From NCBI GenBank assembly GCA_002403785.1, contig DHIM01000338.1, positions 11,469 through 22,953 of the forward strand: DNA of 11,485 bases, given 5' to 3'. Source of the stretch: Clostridium sp. UBA4746. Lineage in GTDB: Bacteria > Bacillota > Clostridia > Clostridiales > Clostridiaceae. Below, one piece after another: positions 1-6,815 of this stretch. Every line of letters begins with the position of its first letter. Within the stretch, counting starts at the first letter, position 1. Both the position numbers and the translations under genes were made by a program. The notes beneath the pieces are model-generated. The model was not told the origin of the DNA and did no database searches. It was given only the letters and a program-made list of their open reading frames with translations.

Positions 1-2822
1 TATATCATATTTATGGATGCGTCAAAAATAGTACTAAATCAAGTGAATTAAACACGTATATAAAAATAGATTTATTAAAGAAAAAATTAGATAGTATAAA
101 ATGTACTTGTGAGGATTTCAAAGAACTTTCTACTGAAGGTTATTTATTTATGTGTAGCCATTTAACAGCTACAGCATACAGCTTTTTTAACGTAACTACA
201 AAAAAAAATATTTATAAAAGTGGGAAATTAGATAAAATTAAAGACGATAATTTAGATGAAAAAGTCACAAACAATATTATAAAGTTAGTGCGTAAAGTTT
301 CAAAAGGGCCAACATATTACGAAGTGCAATATGCAATAGGTAAAGAGAAAATAAAAATTGAGCCTAAGAATTTGAGAACTTTTCTAGATGGAATTAATAA
401 TAATAATAATAAAATTAAGTTAAACTATGATAGTTTTGAGTTTGAAACGCCAATATTAAATAATGATTTACCACTAAGCTTTACATTGAAAATAAGAGAT
501 AATTGTTTTGTTCTGACAACACATAAGCAGTTTCCAGTATCTTTGAATAATCAAAATAATGTATATTTGTTTAAGTGGAAGTTATATCTACCGTCTAAAA
601 ATCAAATTAAAAAGTATATTGTTTTATGTGAGAAGTTAAAAGAAAATGGTGAAATTTTGTACCATATCGACATAGAGAACTATAATAAACTTATTGCATT
701 TCTAAGTAGTATCTCAAGCAATATAAATATAAGTCAAGAGGTTAAAAACTTTGCGGCGAATTTTGTAAAAGTAGAGTTTTATATTTATAAGATGGGTAGT
801 GATATTTATTGCGATATAAACTTTATTTATGGTAATAAGAGAATTAATCTATTAAAGAAGGATAAAAATAACATTGTACGTAACTATGAAAAAGAAGACA
901 AAATATTTATGAAGCTAGAGAAATTTAGATTTATAAAACGAAATGAGAGATTATTGTTTATAGGTGGCGATGATGAATTATTTGACATTTTAAGTAAAAG
1001 TAAAAACAATCTACATTCCCTTGGAGATGTCACACTTGGAAATGGCCTTAAACACATGCAAATATATGATTCCAAGGCTATAAAAGCAGAAATCAAGGAC
1101 AAGGATGGCTGCTACGATTTTTCCTATGAAATATATGATATTGAAAATGGAGAACTAAATGATGCATTCGTTGCATACAAGCAAAATAATAGATTTTATA
1201 AAACAAAGAATAATAATTTTCTTGATTTTGAAGACGAGGGAGTTAGTAATTTCTTTGATCTAATAGGTGTATTAAATACAAATGAAAAAATAGAAATTGG
1301 TTTAATGCATTTAGGGAAAGCTAAGGCATTATACTTAGATGAAATGATAAAAGAAAAGCACCTTCAATTTATTAAAGGAGTTGAATTCTTAAAGGAAGTA
1401 GAAGATACCTACGCCAATATAAATAATAGAGATATAAGTCTACCAGTGAATTTAAATGCTACACTTAGAGAATATCAAATTGATGGCTTTAAATGGCTTA
1501 AAAGCTTAAGCATATTAGGGTTTGGTGGAATATTGGCTGACGAGATGGGTCTTGGTAAAACTATTCAAATAATAGCTTTTATATTATCCGAGCAAAATAA
1601 AAATTCTATTGTTATTTGTCCAACATCCCTTATCTATAATTGGAAGGCAGAATTAGAAAAATTTGCGCCCTTTCTAAAGGTTGCAATTGTTCATGGGGGA
1701 AAGAATGAAAGGCATAAATTAATTACTAACTTAAAAGAGTATGATATAATACTAACGACCTACGGTACTTTAAGAATGGACATAAAGTTATATGAAGACA
1801 TTGTTTTTGATTATTGCATCATAGATGAAGCACAGAATATAAAAAATTATTTGGCACAAAACTCAAAAGTAATTAAAGAAGTTAAATCTAAGGTAAGATT
1901 TGCTTTAACAGGAACTCCTATTGAAAATAACTTAACGGAGCTCTGGTCTATCTTTGATTTTGTAATGCCCGAGTATTTATATACCAAAGAAGTTTTTGAA
2001 TCAAAATTCGTCTATAAAAAGGAATGCAATTTAGGAGAACTTAAATCGCTAATTAAACCTTTCTTATTAAGAAGAACTAAGAAAGAAGTGCTTAAAGAAT
2101 TGCCAGATAAAATAGAAAAGAAATTTTTAGTTGAGATGACAACAGTTCAGAAGTCAATATATAAATCTTATATTAAGATCGCACGGGATAAAATGAAAAA
2201 TAATGATGGGGGTAAAATAGAGGTGTTTTCTTATTTAACTAGGCTTAGGCAAATATGTTTAGACCCTTCACTTGTAGTTGATGAATATACGGGTGGAAGT
2301 GGGAAGATAAAAATTGCAACGGAGCTTATTCAAAAACATGTAGATCAAGAGGGGAAAGTGCTGTTATTTTCCCAATTTACGTCAGTACTTAAAAATATAG
2401 GAAAGAATTTAACGGAAATAGAAATCCCTTATTTCTACTTAGATGGAAAAACAAAATCTAAGGACAGAATTAAACTGGTAAATGAATTTAATAACAGTCG
2501 TGATGGATTAGTATTCTTAATCTCACTAAAGGCAGGGGGGACAGGCCTAAACTTAACATCAGCTAATTTAGTTATTCATTTTGACCCTTGGTGGAATCCA
2601 GCAGTAGAAAATCAAGCAACAGATAGAGCTCATAGAATTGGTCAAAGAAATGTAGTTGAAGTAATTAAATTAGTTGCTAAGGGAACTATTGAAGAAAAAA
2701 TTATTTTACTTCAAGAGAATAAAAAAGATTTGATAGATAGTGTAATAACAGGAGAACTAACTAATAGCGATGCTCTGGGTAAACTTACAAAAGAAGAGCT
2801 TATGGAGATTTTTAGATTTTAG
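1..2822 (+). CDS. SNF2-family ATPase/helicase with N-terminal SWIM zinc finger, 5' end outside the window
   Basis: This is an ATP-driven DNA translocase of the bacterial SNF2 family, presumably cytoplasmic and nucleic-acid bound; its cellular role is not known. The frame is open from position 3 to the stop at 2820-2822 (939 visible codons), so the protein starts upstream. The first ATG, at 150, lies inside a SWIM zinc finger (visible residues C34-T-C36, then C51-S-H53) and cannot be the true start. The middle part fits the SNF2-associated region. The ATPase core follows: Walker A DEMGLGKT at residues 513-520, DEAQ at 608-611, the GTPIENN motif, then the second RecA lobe with LISLKAGGTGLN and the DRAHRIGQ arginine-finger motif at 874-881. 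No frameshift or missing motif is seen. The domain order SWIM, associated region, SNF2_N, Helicase_C is standard for clostridial members of about 1,000-1,100 residues. The next gene is 48 bp downstream on the same strand. Family call is secure; function beyond it is unknown. Confidence 0.95.
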   Translation, partial: YHIYGCVKNSTKSSELNTYIKIDLLKKKLDSIKCTCEDFKELSTEGYLFMCSHLTATAYSFFNVTTKKNIYKSGKLDKIKDDNLDEKVTNNIIKLVRKVSKGPTYYEVQYAIGKEKIKIEPKNLRTFLDGINNNNNKIKLNYDSFEFETPILNNDLPLSFTLKIRDNCFVLTTHKQFPVSLNNQNNVYLFKWKLYLPSKNQIKKYIVLCEKLKENGEILYHIDIENYNKLIAFLSSISSNINISQEVKNFAANFVKVEFYIYKMGSDIYCDINFIYGNKRINLLKKDKNNIVRNYEKEDKIFMKLEKFRFIKRNERLLFIGGDDELFDILSKSKNNLHSLGDVTLGNGLKHMQIYDSKAIKAEIKDKDGCYDFSYEIYDIENGELNDAFVAYKQNNRFYKTKNNNFLDFEDEGVSNFFDLIGVLNTNEKIEIGLMHLGKAKALYLDEMIKEKHLQFIKGVEFLKEVEDTYANINNRDISLPVNLNATLREYQIDGFKWLKSLSILGFGGILADEMGLGKTIQIIAFILSEQNKNSIVICPTSLIYNWKAELEKFAPFLKVAIVHGGKNERHKLITNLKEYDIILTTYGTLRMDIKLYEDIVFDYCIIDEAQNIKNYLAQNSKVIKEVKSKVRFALTGTPIENNLTELWSIFDFVMPEYLYTKEVFESKFVYKKECNLGELKSLIKPFLLRRTKKEVLKELPDKIEKKFLVEMTTVQKSIYKSYIKIARDKMKNNDGGKIEVFSYLTRLRQICLDPSLVVDEYTGGSGKIKIATELIQKHVDQEGKVLLFSQFTSVLKNIGKNLTEIEIPYFYLDGKTKSKDRIKLVNEFNNSRDGLVFLISLKAGGTGLNLTSANLVIHFDPWWNPAVENQATDRAHRIGQRNVVEVIKLVAKGTIEEKIILLQENKKDLIDSVITGELTNSDALGKLTKEELMEIFRF

Positions 2823-2870
2823 ATATGTAGGTGCTTAGAGAGAAACATAACACCAAAAGGAGATGTAAAA

Positions 2871-3284
2871 ATGTACGTAGAATTTAATAATAAAATGGTT
2901 GAAAGTAATGAAATAAAAGATATAATTGATAAAAATACAGAATTTAAAGTAGTTAAGGACATGAGCAAAGGTTCAAAAAGAGATGACATATTAGCATTCA
3001 ATTTAAGTGTAGAAATAAATACTTTAAATGACCTAATGGAAGGTGAATATAATTTAGATGATTTAACAGAAGATGAATTATTTGAAGAATATCTTTCACT
3101 AGCAGAAGAAATAGCAATGGACATTGAAGAATACGTACCTGAGGGTGCTATATTGGATATTAAAGGTTATAAATGGGATAAATCTGATGATTGCATAAAG
3201 ATTATTATAATTATAGCTACTGAAGATACTACAGAATTAAAACTAAAGGATATTATGAGGAAGCTAATAACGCAAGTGGAGTAA
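2871..3284 (+). CDS. Uncharacterised acidic protein, 137 aa
   Basis: I do not recognise this protein. It starts at an ATG preceded by AGGAG (2858-2862) with an 8-nt spacer, so translation is credible. It has no signal peptide or clear membrane helix. The centre (about residues 50-90) is rich in Asp and Glu and probably helical. A short run of isoleucines near residue 114, between charged stretches, looks like a buried beta strand rather than a membrane segment. It contains one cysteine, just before that strand. It lies 48 bp after the SNF2 gene and 66 bp before the next gene, all on one strand, with no hairpin between, so the three may be co-transcribed. A role alongside the SNF2 protein would be inference from position only. 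Confidence 0.75.
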   Translation: MYVEFNNKMVESNEIKDIIDKNTEFKVVKDMSKGSKRDDILAFNLSVEINTLNDLMEGEYNLDDLTEDELFEEYLSLAEEIAMDIEEYVPEGAILDIKGYKWDKSDDCIKIIIIIATEDTTELKLKDIMRKLITQVE

Positions 3285-3339
3285 ATTGAGAGGTTTATTG
3301 TCTAAGTATTTAAACTACATCACAGTATGATATATATAC

Positions 3340-3344
3340 GGAGG
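3340..3344 (+). promoter_or_regulatory. Ribosome binding site that sets the start at 3351
   Basis: GGAGG with a 6-nt spacer to the ATG at 3351. An in-frame ATG at 3327 lies upstream of this site and has no Shine-Dalgarno sequence of its own, so the eight extra codons it would add are not expected to be translated. Confidence 0.85.
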
Positions 3345-3350
3345 TTAACA

Positions 3351-3905
3351 ATGAAAAAAAGAGATATAGCAATACAAGTAATATTTATTCTAGCAATAAT
3401 AGGAATAGCACTATTTAACGGAAGGACTATCCTGCACCCAGCGCCATCTACTGGTTACATGACAGTAAAAAACTTTGTAACAGCGTACAATACCGTAAGT
3501 CAAGAAGATTACGACTATTATAAAGCATCATTAAAAGGTGGACCATCAAAAGAAATACCATTAACAGACACTACTTATATAGCAATTACAGATAAATTTA
3601 AGCCCTATTTAAGTAACCTATCATTTGCTTCATTTACCTCTTCAAGACTATCGTATAAAAGAGTACTTAATGCATATAAAAGTAACGTTCTAGTAAAAAT
3701 TAAAAGCATAACAATAAAAGAAGACTTTAATAACGCAGATACACAAGCTAAAACAAAAGAGTACTACTACGAACTACAGCTTAATGAGACAGATAGAAAA
3801 ACTAAAAAAATAACAGTAGTAAGTCATGCAGCAACACTAACTGTCGTAAACGAAGATAATACATGGAAAATATTAGCTCCTGATCCTACTAGCTTAACAC
3901 ATTAA
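3351..3905 (+). CDS. Uncharacterised membrane-anchored or exported protein, 184 aa
   Basis: I do not recognise a family. The start at 3351 is chosen because GGAGG sits 6 nt upstream and the protein then begins with a classic positive N-terminus (MKKRD) followed by a hydrophobic segment at about residues 7-22. There is no lipobox cysteine and no clear signal-peptidase site, so a single-pass anchor with the rest outside the membrane is most likely. The outer part (about 150 residues) is Lys/Thr/Tyr rich with alternating polar and hydrophobic stretches and a VVNEDNTWKIL segment near the end. That pattern is reminiscent of NTF2-like or DUF4829-type extracellular domains, but the resemblance is only suggestive. 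It contains no cysteine. It is the last gene of the rightward group; the hairpin at 4010-4042 follows about 100 bp later. Confidence 0.75.
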   Translation: MKKRDIAIQVIFILAIIGIALFNGRTILHPAPSTGYMTVKNFVTAYNTVSQEDYDYYKASLKGGPSKEIPLTDTTYIAITDKFKPYLSNLSFASFTSSRLSYKRVLNAYKSNVLVKIKSITIKEDFNNADTQAKTKEYYYELQLNETDRKTKKITVVSHAATLTVVNEDNTWKILAPDPTSLTH

Positions 3906-4009
3906 CTATTTAACTATTTTATACAAGAAGTAGATTAGCAAATGGGTTTATTTGATATATTTAAATTAAACAAGTTTAAACTACAAATTGTTAGTTTATA
4001 AGAAGGGAA

Positions 4010-4042
4010 AAAGGGGTACTATAACTTGTATAGTGCCCCTTT
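4010..4042. terminator. Bidirectional hairpin between convergent genes
   Basis: A 14-position stem (4010-4023 with 4029-4042) with one T/G mismatch and a 5-nt loop; the outer half is AAAGGGG/CCCCTTT. On the minus strand it is followed by a T/C-rich tract, and on the plus strand by a short TTT run. It can therefore end leftward transcripts from the acetyltransferase gene and, less strongly, rightward ones from the gene ending at 3905. The stop codon of the leftward gene (4041-4043) overlaps the edge of the stem. Confidence 0.8.
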
Positions 4043-4574
4043 AAATTGCTGCAATCTTACAGCAAATATTATCTATGGATTTTTCAACCGTTTCTGATTT
4101 ATATTCCTTACAGAGCAGTGCTCTAATATATCCACGCTCATCGTTAGTTGATTCTATATAGAAGCATCTTCCATAATAAAATCTAATAAGTGAAAACATT
4201 CTAGACGCAGTATGAAGATATAAGCAGGTAACACCCAATTCTATCATTGAGATATCAACTGCATTCATTAGTATTTTACCAATACCATTATTTTGATGCA
4301 GTGATGAAACACCAAATCTACTTAGATAAGCAGTGTGGTCTGGTTTGATTTTGATTCGTACACTACCAATAACTTTTTCGTTAGATAGAGCTACAAAAAC
4401 ATTGGTAGTTTCTATAGCCTTATATACATCATCATAAGTTTCCTCAAGAGGTGTAACCAAAGTTGTGATTCCCGCATTTTCGGCATACAGCTCAAAAGAT
4501 TTTTTTGCAAGTATCCGTATTTCTTCAATGTCACTAGTGACAGCTCTTCTAACTTCAAAGAACATTTTGTCCAT
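4041..4574 (-). CDS. GNAT-family N-acetyltransferase, 177 aa
   Basis: An acetyl-CoA-dependent acetyltransferase of the GNAT fold; the substrate cannot be told from sequence. The first in-frame ATG is at 4709, but the start at 4574 is preferred: GGGAGG lies 6 nt upstream and the protein then begins directly at the first GNAT strand (FFEVRRAVTSDIEEI). A good promoter at 4612-4640 also lies inside the longer reading, which would make the extra 45 codons untranslated leader. Motif A is visible as a strand (YLSRFGVS) followed by the acetyl-CoA loop Q94-N-N-G-I-G-K100. The segment RFYYGRCFYIEST matches the usual C-terminal 'G-F-Y' strand region. It lies 146 bp downstream of argC on the same strand but has its own promoter. 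A link with arginine synthesis, where other GNATs act as N-acetylglutamate synthase, is possible but not supported by any specific residue. Confidence 0.85.
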   Translation of the reverse strand: MDKMFFEVRRAVTSDIEEIRILAKKSFELYAENAGITTLVTPLEETYDDVYKAIETTNVFVALSNEKVIGSVRIKIKPDHTAYLSRFGVSSLHQNNGIGKILMNAVDISMIELGVTCLYLHTASRMFSLIRFYYGRCFYIESTNDERGYIRALLCKEYKSETVEKSIDNICCKIAAI

Positions 4575-4580
4575 GTATCT

Positions 4581-4587
4581 ACCTCCC
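4581..4587 (-). promoter_or_regulatory. Ribosome binding site that sets the acetyltransferase start
   Basis: GGGAGGT on the minus strand, 6 nt before the ATG at 4574. No comparable site precedes the upstream in-frame ATG at 4709. Confidence 0.85.
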
Positions 4588-4611
4588 AATATCATATTAT
4601 TTATGCGAGCT

Positions 4612-4640
4612 ATTATATATAATGTTGAATCAATTAACAA
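4612..4640 (-). promoter_or_regulatory. Sigma-A promoter of the acetyltransferase gene
   Basis: On the minus strand: -35 TTGTTA (4635-4640), a 17-bp spacer and a perfect -10 TATAAT (4612-4617). The expected transcript start is near 4605, about 30 nt before the ATG at 4574. Confidence 0.65.
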
Positions 4641-4678
4641 CATATATTCCGTTAAGAAATGGTTAAGAATAAGTTCGG

Positions 4679-4712
4679 ATTTTGAAATACAATATATAAT
4701 GCATTTCAAAAT
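4679..4712. repeat. Perfect 10-bp AT-rich inverted repeat after argC
   Basis: ATTTTGAAAT (4679-4688) and its exact complement ATTTCAAAAT (4703-4712) flank a 14-nt loop, beginning 8 bp past the argC stop. The stem has only one G-C pair and no T-tract follows on either strand, so it is at best a weak 3'-end structure of the argC transcript or a protein-binding palindrome. Confidence 0.4.
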
Positions 4713-4720
4713 TTAAAGTT

Positions 4721-5761
4721 TTAAGGAGCCATAGAAATAATATCAAGTCCTGTAGTTTCTTCGATTCCGAACATAATATTCATATTTTGCACAGCTTGAC
4801 CTGCGGCACCTTTTATTAAATTATCTATAGCAGATATTACGATTACCCTATTTGTACGTTTATCTACCTTTATTCCAATATGACATAAATTAGAGCCTCT
4901 TACCCATCTTGTTTCAGGTAATCCATCAAGAATCTTTACAAAAAAATCATCTTTGTAGAAATCTCTATATAAAGCTATAAGTTTCTCAGCAGTTATGTCT
5001 ACAGCAAGAGAACTATAACAGGTTGACAAGATTCCACGATTCATAGGTACTAAATGAGGAGTAAAACATATCTTTATGTCATTACCTTTTGAAGCCTTAC
5101 TAAGCTCTTGTTCAATCTCTGGAGTATGCCTGTGACTAGCAACTGCATAAGCTTTAATTGATTCGTTACATTCTGTAAAAAGCGAAGAAATATTAGCAGA
5201 TCTACCAGCTCCAGATACCCCGGACTTAGCATCAACAATTATAGTATTTGGGAGTATTAAATTATTTTTTAAAAGAGGAGTAAGGCCTAAGATAGTAGCT
5301 GTAGGGTAACAACCTGGGTTAGCTAATAGGCTGCACCCTTTTATAGCTTCTCTATTTAATTCAGTAAGACCATAAACTGCACTTGCTAGAAGGTCTACAC
5401 TTTCATGTTTAACTTTATACCACTCTTCATATTCATCTTTAGATTTTAGTCTAAAATCAGCACCTAAATCTATTACTTTTACACCAAGTGCCAATGCTTT
5501 CTCAGCTATTTTAAAAGTTTTTCCATGGGGCATAGCAGTAAAAAGAACATTTATATTTGATAATTTGCTCATAGCCACTTCCATGCTAACACAAACATCT
5601 TCTATATAACCATAGAAGTTATTATAAATCTCATTATACGTCATTCCTGCATAATTATGTGAAGCATAAAACTCTACATTAACATCTGGATGCTTGTATA
5701 AAAACCATGCCAATTGTTCCCCGGCATAGCCAGTAGCACCTATTATACCTGCTTTAATCAT
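4721..5761 (-). CDS. argC: N-acetyl-gamma-glutamyl-phosphate reductase
   Basis: Third step of arginine synthesis: NADPH-dependent reduction of N-acetylglutamyl phosphate to the semialdehyde (EC 1.2.1.38), cytoplasmic. The 346 residues match the family length of about 345. The N-terminus holds the dinucleotide-binding loop G8-ATGYAG14. The catalytic cysteine is C151 in NPGCYPT, and the general-base histidine is in SHRHTPEI (about H212). The stretch DAKSGVSGAGR (from D177) is also typical. The start has the AAGGTG ribosome site at 5769-5774 with a 7-nt spacer. The gene is transcribed away from argB from a shared regulatory region with ARG boxes, so it is expected to be repressed by ArgR when arginine is plentiful. 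In many clostridia argC leads a single argCJBD operon; here it is split off. Confidence 0.97.
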   Translation of the reverse strand: MIKAGIIGATGYAGEQLAWFLYKHPDVNVEFYASHNYAGMTYNEIYNNFYGYIEDVCVSMEVAMSKLSNINVLFTAMPHGKTFKIAEKALALGVKVIDLGADFRLKSKDEYEEWYKVKHESVDLLASAVYGLTELNREAIKGCSLLANPGCYPTATILGLTPLLKNNLILPNTIIVDAKSGVSGAGRSANISSLFTECNESIKAYAVASHRHTPEIEQELSKASKGNDIKICFTPHLVPMNRGILSTCYSSLAVDITAEKLIALYRDFYKDDFFVKILDGLPETRWVRGSNLCHIGIKVDKRTNRVIVISAIDNLIKGAAGQAVQNMNIMFGIEETTGLDIISMAP

Positions 5762-5800
5762 ATCGTATCACCTTGCCTTCGAAATTTATTAATAAAAATC

Positions 5801-5829
5801 ATTATACAATAAAATTAAAAATAAATCAA
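5801..5829 (-). promoter_or_regulatory. argC promoter
   Basis: On the minus strand: -35 TTGATT (5824-5829), a 17-bp spacer and a perfect -10 TATAAT (5801-5806). The best ARG box (5836-5853) ends 6 bp upstream of the -35, close enough for ArgR to interfere with polymerase. Confidence 0.7.
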
Positions 5830-5835
5830 TATTAT

Positions 5836-5873
5836 ATTGAATATTTATTCAAATTGATGTATAATTATTCAAA
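5836..5873. promoter_or_regulatory. Pair of ARG boxes (ArgR operator)
   Basis: Box 1 at 5836-5853 fits the classical ARG box WNTGAATWWWWATTCANW at every defined position. Box 2 at 5856-5873 has one mismatch in the core (TGTAT for TGAAT). The boxes are 2 bp apart, 20 bp centre to centre, the arrangement bound by an ArgR/AhrC hexamer. They lie between the argC and argB promoters and should serve both. The argR gene itself is not in this window. Confidence 0.8.
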
Positions 5874-5875
5874 CG

Positions 5876-5913
5876 GTTGTACATTTATATAAATAGTTGT
5901 ACAATTAATGAAA
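5876..5913. promoter_or_regulatory. Two degenerate ARG-box-like repeats overlapping the argB promoter
   Basis: GTTGTACA occurs at 5876-5883 and again at 5896-5903. If read as ARG boxes, each has about four core mismatches, but both keep the 20-bp phase of the strong pair: the TG of each repeat falls at 5838, 5858, 5878 and 5898. They cover the -35 and -10 of the argB promoter, so the repeated sequence partly reflects promoter hexamers. Weak ArgR sites filled by cooperative binding are plausible; this is inference. Confidence 0.4.
5877..5905 (+). promoter_or_regulatory. argBD promoter
   Basis: -35 TTGTAC (5877-5882), a 17-bp spacer and -10 TACAAT (5900-5905); expected transcript start near 5912, about 28 nt before the ATG at 5940. 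It lies immediately downstream of the strong ARG-box pair, in a position to be repressed by ArgR. Confidence 0.65.
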
Positions 5914-5939
5914 ACTAATTATTTGGTTTGGAGGCTACA

Positions 5940-6815
5940 ATGAATATATTAAATGATAACTCAAATAAAAAAGATTTTTTGCAGATGAATAAATATGAGG
6001 GTAAAACCTTTGTTATAAAATATGGTGGAAGTATAATGAGCAATGATGCAGCTAAGGAGGCCTTTGTGGAAGACGTAGCGCTTATGACAAGTGCTGGCAT
6101 AAAAGTTGTTATAGTGCACGGTGGAGGCCCTTTAATTAGCAAGTGGGTCAAAAAAACTGGTGGCGAAAATAAGTTTATAAAAGGGTTAAGAGTTACGGAA
6201 CATGACACTATGGAAATTGTAGAAATGGTATTATCAGGTAATGTTAACAAAAGATTATCTTCAATATTAAGTCTTAGAGGATTAAATGCCATAGGTATTA
6301 GTGGTAAAGATAGTAATTTAATTCAAGCTAAAAAGAAGTTTGTTTTTGAAGGAAGCAAAAAAATTGATATAGGGTTCGTTGGAGAGGTAACTAATATTAA
6401 TAAAAAGGTATTAATTACTTTGCTTAAAAGTAATTATATACCAGTTATTTCACCTGTAGGTTCTGATAAAGAAGGAAATAGCTACAATATAAATGCAGAT
6501 TATGCTGCGGCTGCTATAAGTGGTGTGCTAAAAGCTGAAAAGTTATTAATTATGACAGATATAGATGGAGTATATACAGATATAACTGACCCCACGACTC
6601 TATTATCATCAATAACTGTAGAGGAAACTAAGGAATTCATAAATAAAGGTATTATTTATGGTGGCATGATTCCAAAGCTTGAATGTTGCGTTGCTGCAAT
6701 TAACAAAGGTACTAAGAATGTTCATCTGGTAGATGGAAGAAAAAAACACAGTTTATTATTAAATATAATTAAAAATAATGGAACTAAAATTATTACAGCA
6801 AAAGGAGTAAATTAA
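5940..6815 (+). CDS. argB: Acetylglutamate kinase
   Basis: Second step of arginine synthesis: ATP-dependent phosphorylation of N-acetyl-L-glutamate (EC 2.7.2.8), amino-acid-kinase fold, cytoplasmic. The ATG at 5940 is chosen because GGAGG at 5930-5934 lies just upstream; a TTG at 5928 would place the ribosome site inside the gene. From this start the protein has 291 residues, normal for the family. Visible motifs: K27-YGG in the first strand, HGGG at 60-63, GLRVTE at 82-87, GISGKD at 119-124, NINADYAAAA around 183-192, TDIDGVYTD at 206-214 and GGMIPKLE at 241-248. The roughly 20-residue N-terminal extension before the first strand, with YEGKTFVIKYGG, and the conserved C-terminal VHLVDGR region resemble hexameric, arginine-inhibited kinases. 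Feedback inhibition is therefore likely but inferred. The stop overlaps the argD start by one base. Confidence 0.97.
   Translation: MNILNDNSNKKDFLQMNKYEGKTFVIKYGGSIMSNDAAKEAFVEDVALMTSAGIKVVIVHGGGPLISKWVKKTGGENKFIKGLRVTEHDTMEIVEMVLSGNVNKRLSSILSLRGLNAIGISGKDSNLIQAKKKFVFEGSKKIDIGFVGEVTNINKKVLITLLKSNYIPVISPVGSDKEGNSYNINADYAAAAISGVLKAEKLLIMTDIDGVYTDITDPTTLLSSITVEETKEFINKGIIYGGMIPKLECCVAAINKGTKNVHLVDGRKKHSLLLNIIKNNGTKIITAKGVN

Noticed and set aside
3327..3350. Eight extra codons at the start of the membrane-anchored protein
   Set aside because: The GGAGG site sits between the upstream ATG and the one at 3351, so only the latter is served.
3977..3998. 7-bp inverted repeat TAAACTA/TAGTTTA as a terminator
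   Set aside because: The stem is short and AT-rich with no T-tract; the stronger hairpin just downstream explains termination better.
4575..4709. 45-codon N-terminal extension of the acetyltransferase
   Set aside because: It lacks a ribosome site, contains a near-consensus promoter for the gene, and does not match the GNAT fold start; the ATG at 4574 is much better supported.
4679..4712. Intrinsic terminator of argC
   Set aside because: The stem is almost pure A/T and no T-tract follows on the minus strand.
5928..5939. TTG codon as start of argB
   Set aside because: It overlaps the GGAGG ribosome site at 5930-5934 and has no such site of its own; the ATG at 5940 is well placed.
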